Positions 22,052-32,127 of a DNA stretch of 34,375 bases are shown piece after piece. Positions within the stretch are counted from its first letter, which is position 1; every line of letters begins with the position of its first letter. The position numbers and the translations under genes are program-made. The notes below the pieces were generated by a model. It did no database searches. It had not been told where the DNA came from and saw only the letters and a list, made by a program, of their open reading frames with translations. The stretch lies in NCBI GenBank assembly GCA_023807065.1, contig JAJJLU010000517.1:1-34375 (forward strand), in the 5' to 3' direction. The DNA comes from Isotricha intestinalis. Lineage: Eukaryota > Ciliophora > Litostomatea > Vestibuliferida > Isotrichidae.

Positions 22052-23383
22052 TTTTTATCTTAAATTATTATTTTTTTTATGTTTTGAATAAGAGTTTTTT
22101 GTTACTATTATTTATAAAATAAATAAGTAATAAATATATTTTATTTTTGAAAAATAAATTTTTGCTAAAATGTAACAAAATTTTTTTTCTAATATCCTTT
22201 AAAACTATTTTAATTCATATAAACCCTGAAATCATTTATAAAAAATTTCAAGAAAAATATATTTTTATATAAATCACATTAAAAATTATAAGATGAATTT
22301 ACAAAATTTTTAATAAAAAGAATCAATAATTAAATGCAAAACAAAAGAAAAAAAATTAAAATCAAAATTCAAGACAATATGAATGTTTTAAAAAAATGTT
22401 TTTGCTATTTAATTAAATTTGAAGCAAAAAAAATTAGAGTGAAATTTAAAAATCCAATTAAAAATATGAATTATGTTTCAATTTTTGTTGATTTTTTTCA
22501 AATTTCAATAATTTATTTTTAATTGTGCATTATAATTAAATTTTGATGTTCCATATTTTATTATTAAATAAGTTACTGATATGAGATATAGATTTTCTTC
22601 TTGTAAATAATTAACAAATTTAGTTTAATATTAATAAAGCAATAAATATGAATTATATGTTTTATGGTTGTTTAAAATAAAAATTATCAATGTATTTCGA
22701 AAATTAAAGATATGAATCATTTATTCTCAAATTTAATTCTTTAGTAAATTTAATAGTAAAATATTATAGAAACGGCAATATGTTCTTTTTTGTTCTGATT
22801 TAGTTTTTAATTTAAATAAATTGAAATCTTATCCTTTAAATTCTTTAGATCCTAGTAAATTTGGTGATAAATAAGTTGATACTTTTATTTGAATTGTTCG
22901 ATTATATTAATTTAAAAAGTTATGATTTATCAAAGTTTAAAAATAATAATATTCTAAATATGAATAATAAATTTATGAATATATTATTTTATCTTTAACA
23001 AAAACAGAAAATTTTAATATGAATAAATTCATTGAAATCATGAATTTTAATTTATGAAAATTGTGATAAAAATATAATAATAATAATATTAAACATTTAT
23101 TAAATTGCAAAAAAAATTCATTCGAAAGAGTTAAATTCTAACTAGTTGAGGTCTGAGAAATATTTATTTAATAGAAATCTCCACATATTTAAGGGCTATT
23201 ATTTTTATAATTTTTAATTATATTAACTTTGGTCCCTTTTTTGTAGCCAAAAAAGTTCATATTTCACCCACTGCTTTACTCTTTGAATGTATTAAATACT
23301 TTTATTTACTAATTTTTTTATAATTAAAAATCCAATACAATAAAAAATTAAAATAATAAATTAAATCATAATTATTTATCTTT
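22052..23383. other. Spacer with fragmentary coding-like sequence
   Basis: Holds the promoter of the giant gene. A plus-strand frame of 62 codons (22334-22522, ATG to TAA, Lys/Phe/Ile-rich) exists but has no recognisable feature. Around 22770-22880 the plus strand reads DLVFNLNKLKSYPLNSLDPSKFGDK before a TAA and a TGA, which looks like a decayed gene fragment. A slightly less AT-rich patch at about 23180-23290 contains nothing recognisable, and no tRNA-like structure was seen. Confidence 0.35.
22334..22522 (+). CDS. Possible small Lys-rich ORF, 62 residues
   Basis: An ATG in an A-rich context begins a 62-residue frame ending in TAA: basic N-terminal half (QNKRKKIKIKIQ), a Cys pair (KKCFCYLIKF), and a hydrophobic end (VSIFVDFFQISIIYF). 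No family is recognised. ORFs of this length are common by chance in such DNA, so it is weakly supported. Confidence 0.2.
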   Translation: MQNKRKKIKIKIQDNMNVLKKCFCYLIKFEAKKIRVKFKNPIKNMNYVSIFVDFFQISIIYF

Positions 23384-24672
23384 TCATTTCTTTTTTTTTT
23401 GATTAGAAAAATTTGAAAAAATAAATTGTGATAAAGAATTTCTTTTAGAATTACAATTACTATTATTTTTTGAACTTTCTTGAGTAACAAATTCTTTACT
23501 AACATTACCCCCATATTTTTCATTTGAATGATTTTCATTTTTCCCATTAATATTATTTTGGTTGTTTTTTTTAAGAAAATTAACCAAACTTTGTGTTTTA
23601 TTATTTATTGGAATTTTTTTGTTGGGAGTTTTTTCTTCTTTCTCAACTTTTTTATAAGAAATTTCATTTAATTTTTTACTAATATCATAATTCATACAAT
23701 TTAAAGCACTCATGTTATTAATATTACTTTTATTGTTATTTTCTAAAGAACATTCTTTAGATTTAGAAGATTTTTCCCTATAAGTTTTACAAGAATTTTT
23801 ATTTCTTGTTATATCTTTCATTTTTTTATCTATTAATTTCCTATATTCTTGTAACTTTTCTTGAATTTTCATTCTTTCCATTGGAAGAGTGCTTTTTTTC
23901 ACTAAATTTATTCTAGTAAATTTTTCTTCTTTATGACTTATCCCTGATGATAACCTTATACTTGTATTATTTGAATTGTTATTTATATTTATAAAATTTG
24001 AATATGATCTATTATTTGAAGAATGACTTAAATCTGGTTTATTTAGTAACTTTATTTTTAAACGTTTTATTTCTTTATCTTTTTGAGTTATATATAATTT
24101 TAAATTTTTTTCATTTTGAATTAATTTATGATTTTTTTCTTCATAATTTTTTAATTCATTTTTTAAATTATCAATTTTTGAAATATAAATTAAATTCTTT
24201 TCTTCTAATTTTTTATAATAATCCTAAAAAATTAAAATAAAACTTACTAATTTTTCAGATAAAATCAAATTTTCTTTTTCTAATTCTTCTAATTTATCAA
24301 TTAATTTTTCACCATATAATTTCAATTGATGTTGAATGCTGATATGTTGTCTGATATCACATTCTTCTTTTCTTAATAAAGATTCATAATCTTCAGAATA
24401 ATTATTATTAATTTCATAATTTAAAGATTTTTTTAAAGCTTTAAATTGTTTTTCTGAAGATATAGTTACTGCTATATCAAATGATGATTTTATATATTCT
24501 ATTAATGTCATTAAATTTTGATTTTGTAAATATTCTAATGTTTCTTCTTTATCTAGTTCACTTTCCTTTTTTTAATATTATTAAATTATCTTACTTTTTC
24601 AAATTTTTCCTTTTTTATTTGTAAATAAAAATTAATTAAAGCTTTTTTGACTTTTTTTACATCTTCATTCAT
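23384..24672 (-). CDS. Coiled-coil protein, three exons
   Basis: The coding sequence is complement(23384..24223, 24248..24565, 24595..24672), 411 residues. Introns are 29 nt (24566-24594, GTAAGA...AAAAG) and 24 nt (24224-24247, GTAAGT...TTTAG); both junctions keep the frame and remove stops. Exon 1 encodes MNEDVKKVKKALINFYLQ. Residues about 60-200 form a long coiled coil (HQLKLYGEKLIDKLEELEKE, then LIYISKIDNLKNELKNYEEK). After a Ser/Asn-rich linker comes a second helical stretch (ERMKIQEKLQEYRKLIDKKM) and a basic, Ser/Asn-rich tail. It is soluble, with no signal peptide. Such proteins are common in the ciliate cortex and axoneme, but no homologue is recognised. The stop is TGA. Confidence 0.85.
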
Positions 24673-25737
24673 ATTAAATTAAAAAACAATAAATTCAAAA
24701 ATTTTTTAATTTTTATTTAATTTTTATGAAAAAACAATGAAAAATAATAAATTAAAAAAATATTAAATCTATATAAAATAAAATAAAATAATGAAAAGAA
24801 TTTTAAAGATCATTTTTTTTATTTTTTTTCAATTCAGTTTTTTTATTTTTTTTACCTATAATATAACTTTTAGAGAAAATAACTCCAAATTCACTAAAAG
24901 GAATATAAGAATCAGATCAATAATTTGAATATTATTACCTAAAATATAAACATCATAAAATAAAAACTTAACTTATAAAATAATAAAATACAGATAAGTA
25001 AAAAATAAAAGTAAAAATATTAAAAGAATTTCAAGAAAAGTTATATTTTAAAGTTAAAAATGTAGAGAAAGATAACTTAATCAATAAATTCCAAATGGTA
25101 ATAAAGATGAAAGAAAATGAAGAAAATATTTTTTAATAAAAGAAAAGAATATGTAAATAAATGGAAATAATTGTTTCTTATCAAAATAATATTAAAGATG
25201 AGCTGGTGAAAAAAGAGATTTTATTTTAATTTATTATCCAATTAAAAAAGTCTAATCAAGAAAAAATTATTATTGTACAAGAAAACCAATCATTAAAAGG
25301 GAAATTAAAAGAGGAGAAATTAATTATAGAAAAAAAAATCTAGAAAACAATTATTGAATATTTACCAAGATAATTTAATTCATACTTAATGAGATATTTT
25401 AAATTCAATTATGAAAAATAAAAATCAAATGTAATAATTTTAAATAGAAAAACATTTTTCTTATTAAATGAAAAAAGAACCAAAGATAAAATACCAATGG
25501 TATATCTTGAAGTCTAAAATAAATTAGAAAGCAATAATTTAAACAGAAATTTATTGATTAATTTTATTCAATATAAAAATATAAATAATAAAAACAGAAA
25601 ATTAAATAAAGTTATCCTAAATTAAACTTTTAATTCCAATTTATAGGAATATTTCTTGATAATAAAATGAAACTAAATTATAAAAATAAATTATTAATTT
25701 TCTATTCATAAATATAATAATAATAAAAAATAAACAA
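24673..25737. other. Spacer with a long TGA-free frame
   Basis: About 1.06 kb between divergent genes. No standard-code gene. On the A-rich plus strand one frame runs from after a TGA at 24792 to a TGA ending at 25670 (about 291 codons) with about 18 TAA/TAG codons but no TGA and no frameshift. It reads like a coiled coil over much of its length (KDELVKKEILF, VQENQSLKGKLKEEKLIIEK), then IPMVYLEV. It is treated as a possible relic, not a gene, because the intact genes here use TAA as stop. Confidence 0.35.
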
Positions 25738-27685
25738 ATGGGACAAGAAGAAGCTCGTTTAGCATTATCAAATAAACAAATAGACAAAATAACAAGAAAT
25801 AATTTTGAATTTCAATATGTGATAGGTAAAGGAGGATTTGGGAAAGTAAAATCAATAAAATTATTAAAAAAAAATCATATAATATTATATAATAAAAATA
25901 GAAAAGGTATGGAAAGTGATTTTTAAAAAAACAGGAAAAGTATATGCAATTAAGGAAATGTCAAAAACTAAAATTATAGATAAAAATAGTGTAGATTCAA
26001 TTCAAGGTGAAAGAGAGATTTTATCTTATTTACATCATCCATTTATAGTAAATATGGTTTATGCTTTTCAAGACAGAGATTATTTATATCTTGTAATGGA
26101 TTTATTGCCAGGGGGAAATTTAAGATATCATTTAGGATTAAAAAAAAGATTTACAGAAGAACAAACAAGTAAAAATAAAATATATAATTTTTATATATTT
26201 TTTTCTAATTTTAAAATAGAATTTTTCATTGCATGTATATTAGTTGGTTTGGAATATATACATAAATCAAATATAATTCATAGAGATATAAAACCAGAAA
26301 ATTTAGTATTTGATTCTAAAGGTTATGTAAGAATAACAGATTTTGGAATAGCAAAAAAATATGTAATAAATAATAAGAAAGATACTAGTGGAACAGTAGG
26401 TTATTTGGCTCCTGAAGTTTTATTGAATGAAAATCATAATTTTTCAATAGATTATTATTCTGTTGGAATAATAACTTTTGAATTTATTTTTGGTCACAGG
26501 CCTTATTTAGGAAAAAATAAACATGAAGTTAAACAATTAGTTTTAACTAAACAAGCTCAAATTGATTATGAAGATTTACCTGAATATTTTATGTATGAAA
26601 CTGCTGACTTTGTTAATGGATTAATTCAAAGAAAACCAAAAAATAGATTAGGAAAAAATGGTATTAGTAATATTATTAATCATCCTTGGTTTGAAGGATT
26701 TAATTGGGAAAGTTTAAAAAAAAAAAAGTTGAAAAGTCCTTATATTCCAAAAAATGGCGATAATTTTGATAAAAAATATTGTTTGGCTAAAGATAAAGAA
26801 GGTAATGAGACTTTAGAAAGATATATTCAAATTAAAAATGATTCTAATTTTGATGATCAATTTAAATTTTTTTCTTCAACAAAAATCCCAAATGAATTAA
26901 AAATAAATTTGAATTATTCTCCTGATTCTATCCATAATTCAAGTTATACTAATAATATTAGTAGAAATAGAAATGATTCAAAAAATGATGTAAAAACTCA
27001 AAATATTTGTAAAAATTTGAAAAATAGTATTTTTGAATCAAGTAATAGTTTAATTAAAAGTCCAAGTAAAAATAATTCTGAAATATTAGAAAAATACCAC
27101 ATTCATCAATCAAATGCTACTTCAGTTTATGGTAAACATAAAATTTTAAGAAATATAAATAAAAATAATAATTTAAATGGAACTTTTTATTTAAATAAAG
27201 ATATTAATTCTATATTATTTGGAATTAATGGTAGTAAAAAAAAAAATTCTGCTTCATCTCATAAAAGAGTTGATTCTTCAAGATCAATGCAAAGCTTAAA
27301 GTATATTAAAAACTCAAATGATAATTATCAAAATAATAATAATAGTAATGACAATAGTATGAGTATGATTTACGGAAAAAATAATAATATAAATTTTAAT
27401 TCGATAAATAAGAGAAATCTTGATAAAAGCAAATTACTTTTGGATAAAAAATTACCAAATATAAATATATCTTTATCCAAAAAAAAGAGTGTTTTTGGGA
27501 ATTATGTTTTTAATCATGACAATAACCAAGAGTTTTTTGCAAAATTATCAGACAGAAATAAACAAAAATCGAAAAATATGAAAATGAATTTAGATATTTT
27601 AAAATGCAATGAACAAATTATTAATAAATCAATGAGTTTAACTAAAAGACAATCAAATAAGAAAAAAAATCTTTTTGATTATTAA
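25738..27685 (+). CDS. AGC-family Ser/Thr kinase of the STK32/YANK type, three exons
   Basis: The coding sequence is join(25738..25845, 25907..26168, 26220..27685), 611 residues. Intron 1 (61 nt, GTAAAA...GAAAAG) lies inside the Gly-rich loop; splicing gives IGKGGFGK-VWKV. Intron 2 is 51 nt, a multiple of three without a stop, so it can be mistaken for coding; its removal gives the normal helix EEQTKFFIACILVGLEYIH. Catalytic residues are complete: Gly loop 30-35, K52 (YAIK), helix-C Glu about 73, HRDIKPEN (144-151), DFG (164-166), APE (187-189). The phrase LLPGGNLRYHL, the VNGL...NRLG...HPWF ending, and YIPKNGDNFD after the domain match STK32/YANK kinases, as does a short N-terminus starting Met-Gly (myristoylation possible but not a strong match). 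The 330-residue tail is Ser/Asn/Lys-rich and disordered. The stop is TAA. Confidence 0.92.
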
Positions 27686-27804
27686 AACTAATATAAATAA
27701 AGTTTAAAAAAGGATTATTTAAATATATAATATATAATATAATTATATTTTTAAATAAATAAATTGAAGGAAAATAAACTTAAATAAATAAAACAATAAT
27801 AATA

Positions 27805-28665
27805 ATGGAAGAGGAAGTTACTAAAGAAAATGAAAAACAAAATAATAATAATCAAAGTAAATCAACATATACTAAATTATATGAAATAAGAAATAAAATG
27901 TAATTTTATTATATAATTAATTTTAGGGCTCGTATTGAAAATGCAATTAAACAATGTGAAAAAAATTTTGATTTTTCAAATATAAAATCACTTCAAAAAG
28001 ATTTGAATAAATTAAAAAAACAAGAAGAAAAAATTATTTTTGAAAAAATAAAATCTGTTCATGAAAAAGAAAAACAATTTTTAAATAATAAATATGGTGA
28101 AATGTATAAAACTTTTGTATCAAAAAAAAATATAGAAAATAATAAATTTAACAACCAAATTAAAGGAATGAAAAATGATTTTGAAAAAAAACAGAGATTA
28201 GAAAGAGAAAATTTTCCTACAAAATTTAGAAAAGAATATCCAAAAGAAGAAAAAATTTCAAAAGAATTAGTTTCTATTAATAAAAGAATAAAATATTTTG
28301 TGGAAAAGAGAGATTATGAACAAGCTGATAAATTAAAAAAAAAAATTGAAAAAGATAAAGAAAGAAAACATGAAGAATATTTAGAAAAAATGGGAAGAGA
28401 TTATAATCAATCTTTAAATAAATTAAGATATTTTCAACAAAAAGAAAAAGAAGAAAATGACAAAAAAATTGACAATTTAATTTGGAAACAAAATTTAAAA
28501 AATAATACAGCATATAAAAATTTTAATACGTTTAAAGACAATAATTTTAAAAGAGTTAAAGACATTCAAAATGAAGAACTGAATGATTTTAAAAATGTAG
28601 TTTTTTCTGAAAACAATGAAAAAGGAATACCTATCTCAAATAGAATTAAGAAAATTAATTATTAA
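27805..28665 (+). CDS. Coiled-coil protein with UVR-like motif, two exons
   Basis: The coding sequence is join(27805..27899, 27927..28665), 277 residues. The 27-nt intron (GTAATT...TTTTAG, 27900-27926) interrupts an ATG codon in phase 2 and removes an in-frame TAA. The N-terminus is acidic and Asn-rich, then nearly the whole protein is helical and highly charged. Residues about 145-173 (ELVSINKRIKYFVEKRDYEQ then ADKLKKKIEK) match the UVR-type helical hairpin pattern (basic residue, D-Y-E-x-A, L-K-K-x-I). In eukaryotes this motif occurs in coiled-coil and ciliary proteins as a protein-binding hairpin; the role here is unknown. It lies only about 120 bp downstream of the kinase gene on the same strand but has its own leader. 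The stop is TAA. Confidence 0.85.
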
Positions 28666-28931
28666 TTTTTTATTTAAATTAAAACTTTAAATCATTTCTT
28701 TAATTATAAAGTTAATTACTTTTTTTATAAAAAAAAAACTTTATTAAATTATAATGATAGAATTTTTATCATCAAGCTTAATCAAATTTGACATTTTTAA
28801 AGTTACTTCTTACATTTTTTTTATAAAAAACTCTATTATCCATCAAAAAGATCCTTAACAAGTCATAAATTAATTGAAAATATAAAAATAAATAAAAAAA
28901 ATATTAAATGTTTTTTATAGAAAATAAATAA

Positions 28932-30611
28932 ATGCATTTTCTAAAAAGTCTAGATTATCTTTCTGATAGGGTTCATTTAACATTTAATAAAGAAGGTGAT
29001 ATAAGAAATAAAACTGTATATGGAGGAACAATAAGTTTAATATCAATAATATTAATGGCATTAGCCACAATATTTTTTTTCATTGATTTAATAAAAAGAA
29101 ATGATAGAAATTTAATAAGTTCAACAGAAACATCATCATATTTAAATTTAACAGAAAGTTATAAAATTCCTTTTTTATTTAGATTAAGTGACCAAAATAG
29201 TATTCCATATAAAAACCCAGAAAAATTATATAAAATAACATTCAAATTTTGGTACGGAGGTTCAAATTCAACTCATGGACAATTGAATGAATTTAAACAA
29301 GAAAATATAGATTTAAAGGTTGAAAAATGTGATATAAATAAACATTTTGGAGAATATAAAACATTCTTTGAAAAAATGTTGGATTTAGAAACTTTTTATT
29401 GTGCAATTCCAGGGGAAAGTAAATATAATTTATATGGAATTTATGGTAATTTATATCCTTTTAGTTACTATAATTTTTATTTTATAAGATGTAATATTTC
29501 AGAAGATTCTAATTGTTATACTCCAACTGAAATAGAAAACACATTATCAAATGTTTATATGGATATGAGAACAATAAATTATGAAATAAATTCAGAATTA
29601 ATAGATGTAAGGGAAATAACAATTCGAAGTGAAAGATTTATGATATCTTTAAGTGTTTTTAAAAGAATTTGGATGTTTTTAAATAATATTAAATATATTA
29701 CAGATAATGGTTTTCTTTTAAAAAAAAAAAATGAAATTAATTTTTTTCAATATAATTCAATGAGATATGATACTGATTTAAGAGATACTTTAAGGGAAAC
29801 TACAGTTCCAGGAACTTTTTTATCCTTTACTGTTGCTAGTACAGGACATAATTTATTATTTATCAGAACTTTTAGTAAAGTCCAAGATTATATGGCAACT
29901 TTAAGTGGAATAATAAGAATTGTTACCATAATTGCTCAATTTGTTAATTATTTTTATTCACAAAATCAATATTATTTTAGATTAATTAATGGTTTTATTA
30001 TTCCTGAAAATCAAATCAGTCAAAGGTACGAAGAAAATAAAATAAATTGTGAAAAAGAATTTCAAATTAAAAGTAATAGGAATATTAAATCATCAAATAT
30101 AATTGGGAGAAAATCTGCCAAAGTTTTTCCAACTTCTTCATTTTTTATGCGTGTGAAAAAAAAAAAAAGAAAATCCATGAATAATTATAATTTAAAATTA
30201 TTAATAAATGAAGAAAATAATATGATTATTAAAAGGGAAATTCATCAAAGAAAAAGTTTAAATTGTTTAGGTTATATTCTTCCTTTTTTTTATTATGCTG
30301 GAACTCAAAAAAATAAGAATGAATTGAGATCATGTTTTTATTCAATTAATGATAATTTAAATATAGTGAAAGTTTTAATTAGACTTGTAAGAAGTGAAAG
30401 ATTATTAAATGTATATTTAGATAATGAAAACAATAAAAATGATAAAAATAATTCTAATAAATTTGACACTTTGCATTCTATTTTTCAAAAACTCAACAAA
30501 AATAATATAAAAAAAACTAAAACATTTGGTGTTAAAATACATACTCATGATAAAATTGATGAAAATTCGAATAATTCTTCTACTATGAAATTAGAAAACA
30601 TTTTCAATTGA
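28932..30611 (+). CDS. Two-pass transmembrane protein with Cys-containing ectodomain, ciliate-type family
   Basis: A 559-residue protein. A short N-terminus (LDYLSDRVHLTFNKEGD) leads through the Gly-Gly turn VYGGTIS into TM1 (about 33-54). Then comes a large predicted non-cytosolic domain (55-320) with four cysteines (133, 157, 187, 195) likely to pair, and NxS/T sites (for example NLT at 72-74, NST at 112-114, NIS at 188-190). TM2 (about 321-342) follows SKVQDYMATLSGI. The rest is a cytosolic, basic tail with Asn runs. The layout (short N-terminus, T-x-x-GG-x-x-S before TM1, long ectodomain, second TM followed by YYFRLINGFI) resembles a large ciliate family annotated only as transmembrane proteins, from memory of the family's style. 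The function is unknown; cell-surface or endomembrane location is inferred. The stop is TGA. Confidence 0.85.
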   Translation: MHFLKSLDYLSDRVHLTFNKEGDIRNKTVYGGTISLISIILMALATIFFFIDLIKRNDRNLISSTETSSYLNLTESYKIPFLFRLSDQNSIPYKNPEKLYKITFKFWYGGSNSTHGQLNEFKQENIDLKVEKCDINKHFGEYKTFFEKMLDLETFYCAIPGESKYNLYGIYGNLYPFSYYNFYFIRCNISEDSNCYTPTEIENTLSNVYMDMRTINYEINSELIDVREITIRSERFMISLSVFKRIWMFLNNIKYITDNGFLLKKKNEINFFQYNSMRYDTDLRDTLRETTVPGTFLSFTVASTGHNLLFIRTFSKVQDYMATLSGIIRIVTIIAQFVNYFYSQNQYYFRLINGFIIPENQISQRYEENKINCEKEFQIKSNRNIKSSNIIGRKSAKVFPTSSFFMRVKKKKRKSMNNYNLKLLINEENNMIIKREIHQRKSLNCLGYILPFFYYAGTQKNKNELRSCFYSINDNLNIVKVLIRLVRSERLLNVYLDNENNKNDKNNSNKFDTLHSIFQKLNKNNIKKTKTFGVKIHTHDKIDENSNNSSTMKLENIFN

Positions 30612-31374
30612 CATTTTAAATTAAGCTAAGTTATTAGAGACTTTATAAATAATAGAATAATTTGCTTTATAAGATTTTGTGATATAAATTAAAATTATTT
30701 TGAAATATTTATTTATTATTGTTTTCAGTATTATTGTTGTAATATTTAAATCTTTTTTATATATTATTAAATAATTATAATAATATTAAATAACAGATTG
30801 TATAAAAATTTAGTTGGTTGTGAAAATAGAATATTTTTATAACTCAATAAAAAAAAATATGTTTAAAAAAATTTGAATTTATAAAATTCAAAAAACTAAA
30901 CATCCTTGGATATCTTCAATAAATTTATGTTCATAAAAACACAGGAAAAGAATTAAGAAAATATATTTACTTTTGTTAATGGTATATTATGTCATCAATT
31001 TAAATTAATATATTTCCCCTAATTCTTGGGTATTTCCGCTTAAATATCAAAAGCTACTATTCTTTTTTAACTAATACTATTTTAAATTCGTTAATTTTTG
31101 ATTTTCTATTTTTTTTTATTTTCTTTTTTTTTTAGGATTTTTACTCTTCCTAAAAATCTATAGGGAATTACTCCATATATTATAGTATTTTAAATTAGAA
31201 AAATTGCTTTATTTATAAATAAAGTTATTAATATAGACGGGGATATCATAAAAATTATATGAGTTTTAATGAATGAAGAACGGTGAGAATTAATATAGTT
31301 GAGAATTAAACTTTGATAAAAATTTTATGTTTTTAAACAAAAAATTTTTAAAAAAATTAGTATAAATAAAATAA
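30612..31374. other. Spacer with possible relic
   Basis: No intact gene. On the minus strand around 30960-31190 fragments such as IIYGVIPYRFLGRVKILKKK and LSGNTQELGEIY occur in different frames, broken by stops; they may be pieces of a decayed gene. The remainder is A/T-rich, with long T runs near 31111-31133. Confidence 0.3.
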
Positions 31375-32127
31375 ATGGAAATCCCTGTAAAACAATTTAA
31401 TTATATGGAATTACCTGGACTATTAAATTATGCAGCTATAAGATCTAGATTAAAATTAAGAGAAATAAATGACTTTTTGATAAAAAGAGATTATTATAAA
31501 TTAACAAATTTGATGAAATTAAATAAAAAACAAATAGAAAAGAAATTAGCAAATGAAAAAAAAGAAAGTTATTCATCTAAACTTTTTCATAAAAAAAAAT
31601 TACAATATTTTAAAAGGGAAAATAAAAAAAGTTTATCAACCATAGTTAAACAAGAAATAATTAGAGCAAATCATACAATTCAATTGAGTAAAAAAATTAA
31701 TGATGTTTTTCATAATTCACATTCACAAAAATTTATTAATAAAAAAATCTTATCTTCAAGTTATTCTTATGGCCCTTTTAATAATAATTCTTTTTTGGAT
31801 AAAAATTTACCCCTAACATCAAGAAATAATATAAAGTTTAATTTATATAATTCAAACAATTTAACTCAAAGAGTATATAATACTAAAAACCTTAATATAT
31901 ATTTTATAAAAAAACAATCTTCAAATGAAAAGAAAAAACCAAAAAAAATTAAAGATAAATTGACGCATCAAATGTTAGATAAAAGCAATAACTTAAAAAA
32001 AAATAGAACTTTTATTACTAATTTAAAACCAAAATTAATTTACACATCTTATGGTTATTTCAGTGATTGCCCTTTTCAGCGTCCAGTTAATATAAATCTA
32101 CAAAAGGAAATAAATAGATATTATTAA
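31375..32127 (+). CDS. Hypothetical basic protein
   Basis: A 250-residue, Lys/Asn/Ser-rich protein starting at an ATG with an A-rich leader (ataaataaaataaATG) and ending in TAA. Residues 1-65 look structured (MEIPVKQFNYMELPGLLNYA, then a helical REINDFLIKRDYYKLTNLM). Residues 66-110 are a basic helix (KKKLQYFKRENKK, IVKQEIIRANHTI). The rest is Ser/Asn-rich, but the C-terminus has conserved-looking aromatic and Cys content (IYTSYGYFSDCPFQRPVNI). No domain, signal peptide or TM segment is recognised. It is the last intact gene before the chromosome end. Confidence 0.75.
   Translation: MEIPVKQFNYMELPGLLNYAAIRSRLKLREINDFLIKRDYYKLTNLMKLNKKQIEKKLANEKKESYSSKLFHKKKLQYFKRENKKSLSTIVKQEIIRANHTIQLSKKINDVFHNSHSQKFINKKILSSSYSYGPFNNNSFLDKNLPLTSRNNIKFNLYNSNNLTQRVYNTKNLNIYFIKKQSSNEKKKPKKIKDKLTHQMLDKSNNLKKNRTFITNLKPKLIYTSYGYFSDCPFQRPVNINLQKEINRYY

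Noticed and set aside
21906..22091. 61-codon plus-strand frame near the 5' end of the giant gene
   Set aside because: Antisense to the spliced start region of the RCC1-like gene, which is better supported.
23302..23547. 81-codon minus-strand frame overlapping the end of the three-exon gene
   Set aside because: Shifted frame of the same exon; the spliced gene explains the region.
28277..28513. 78-codon minus-strand hydrophobic frame
   Set aside because: Antisense shadow of a charged coiled coil.
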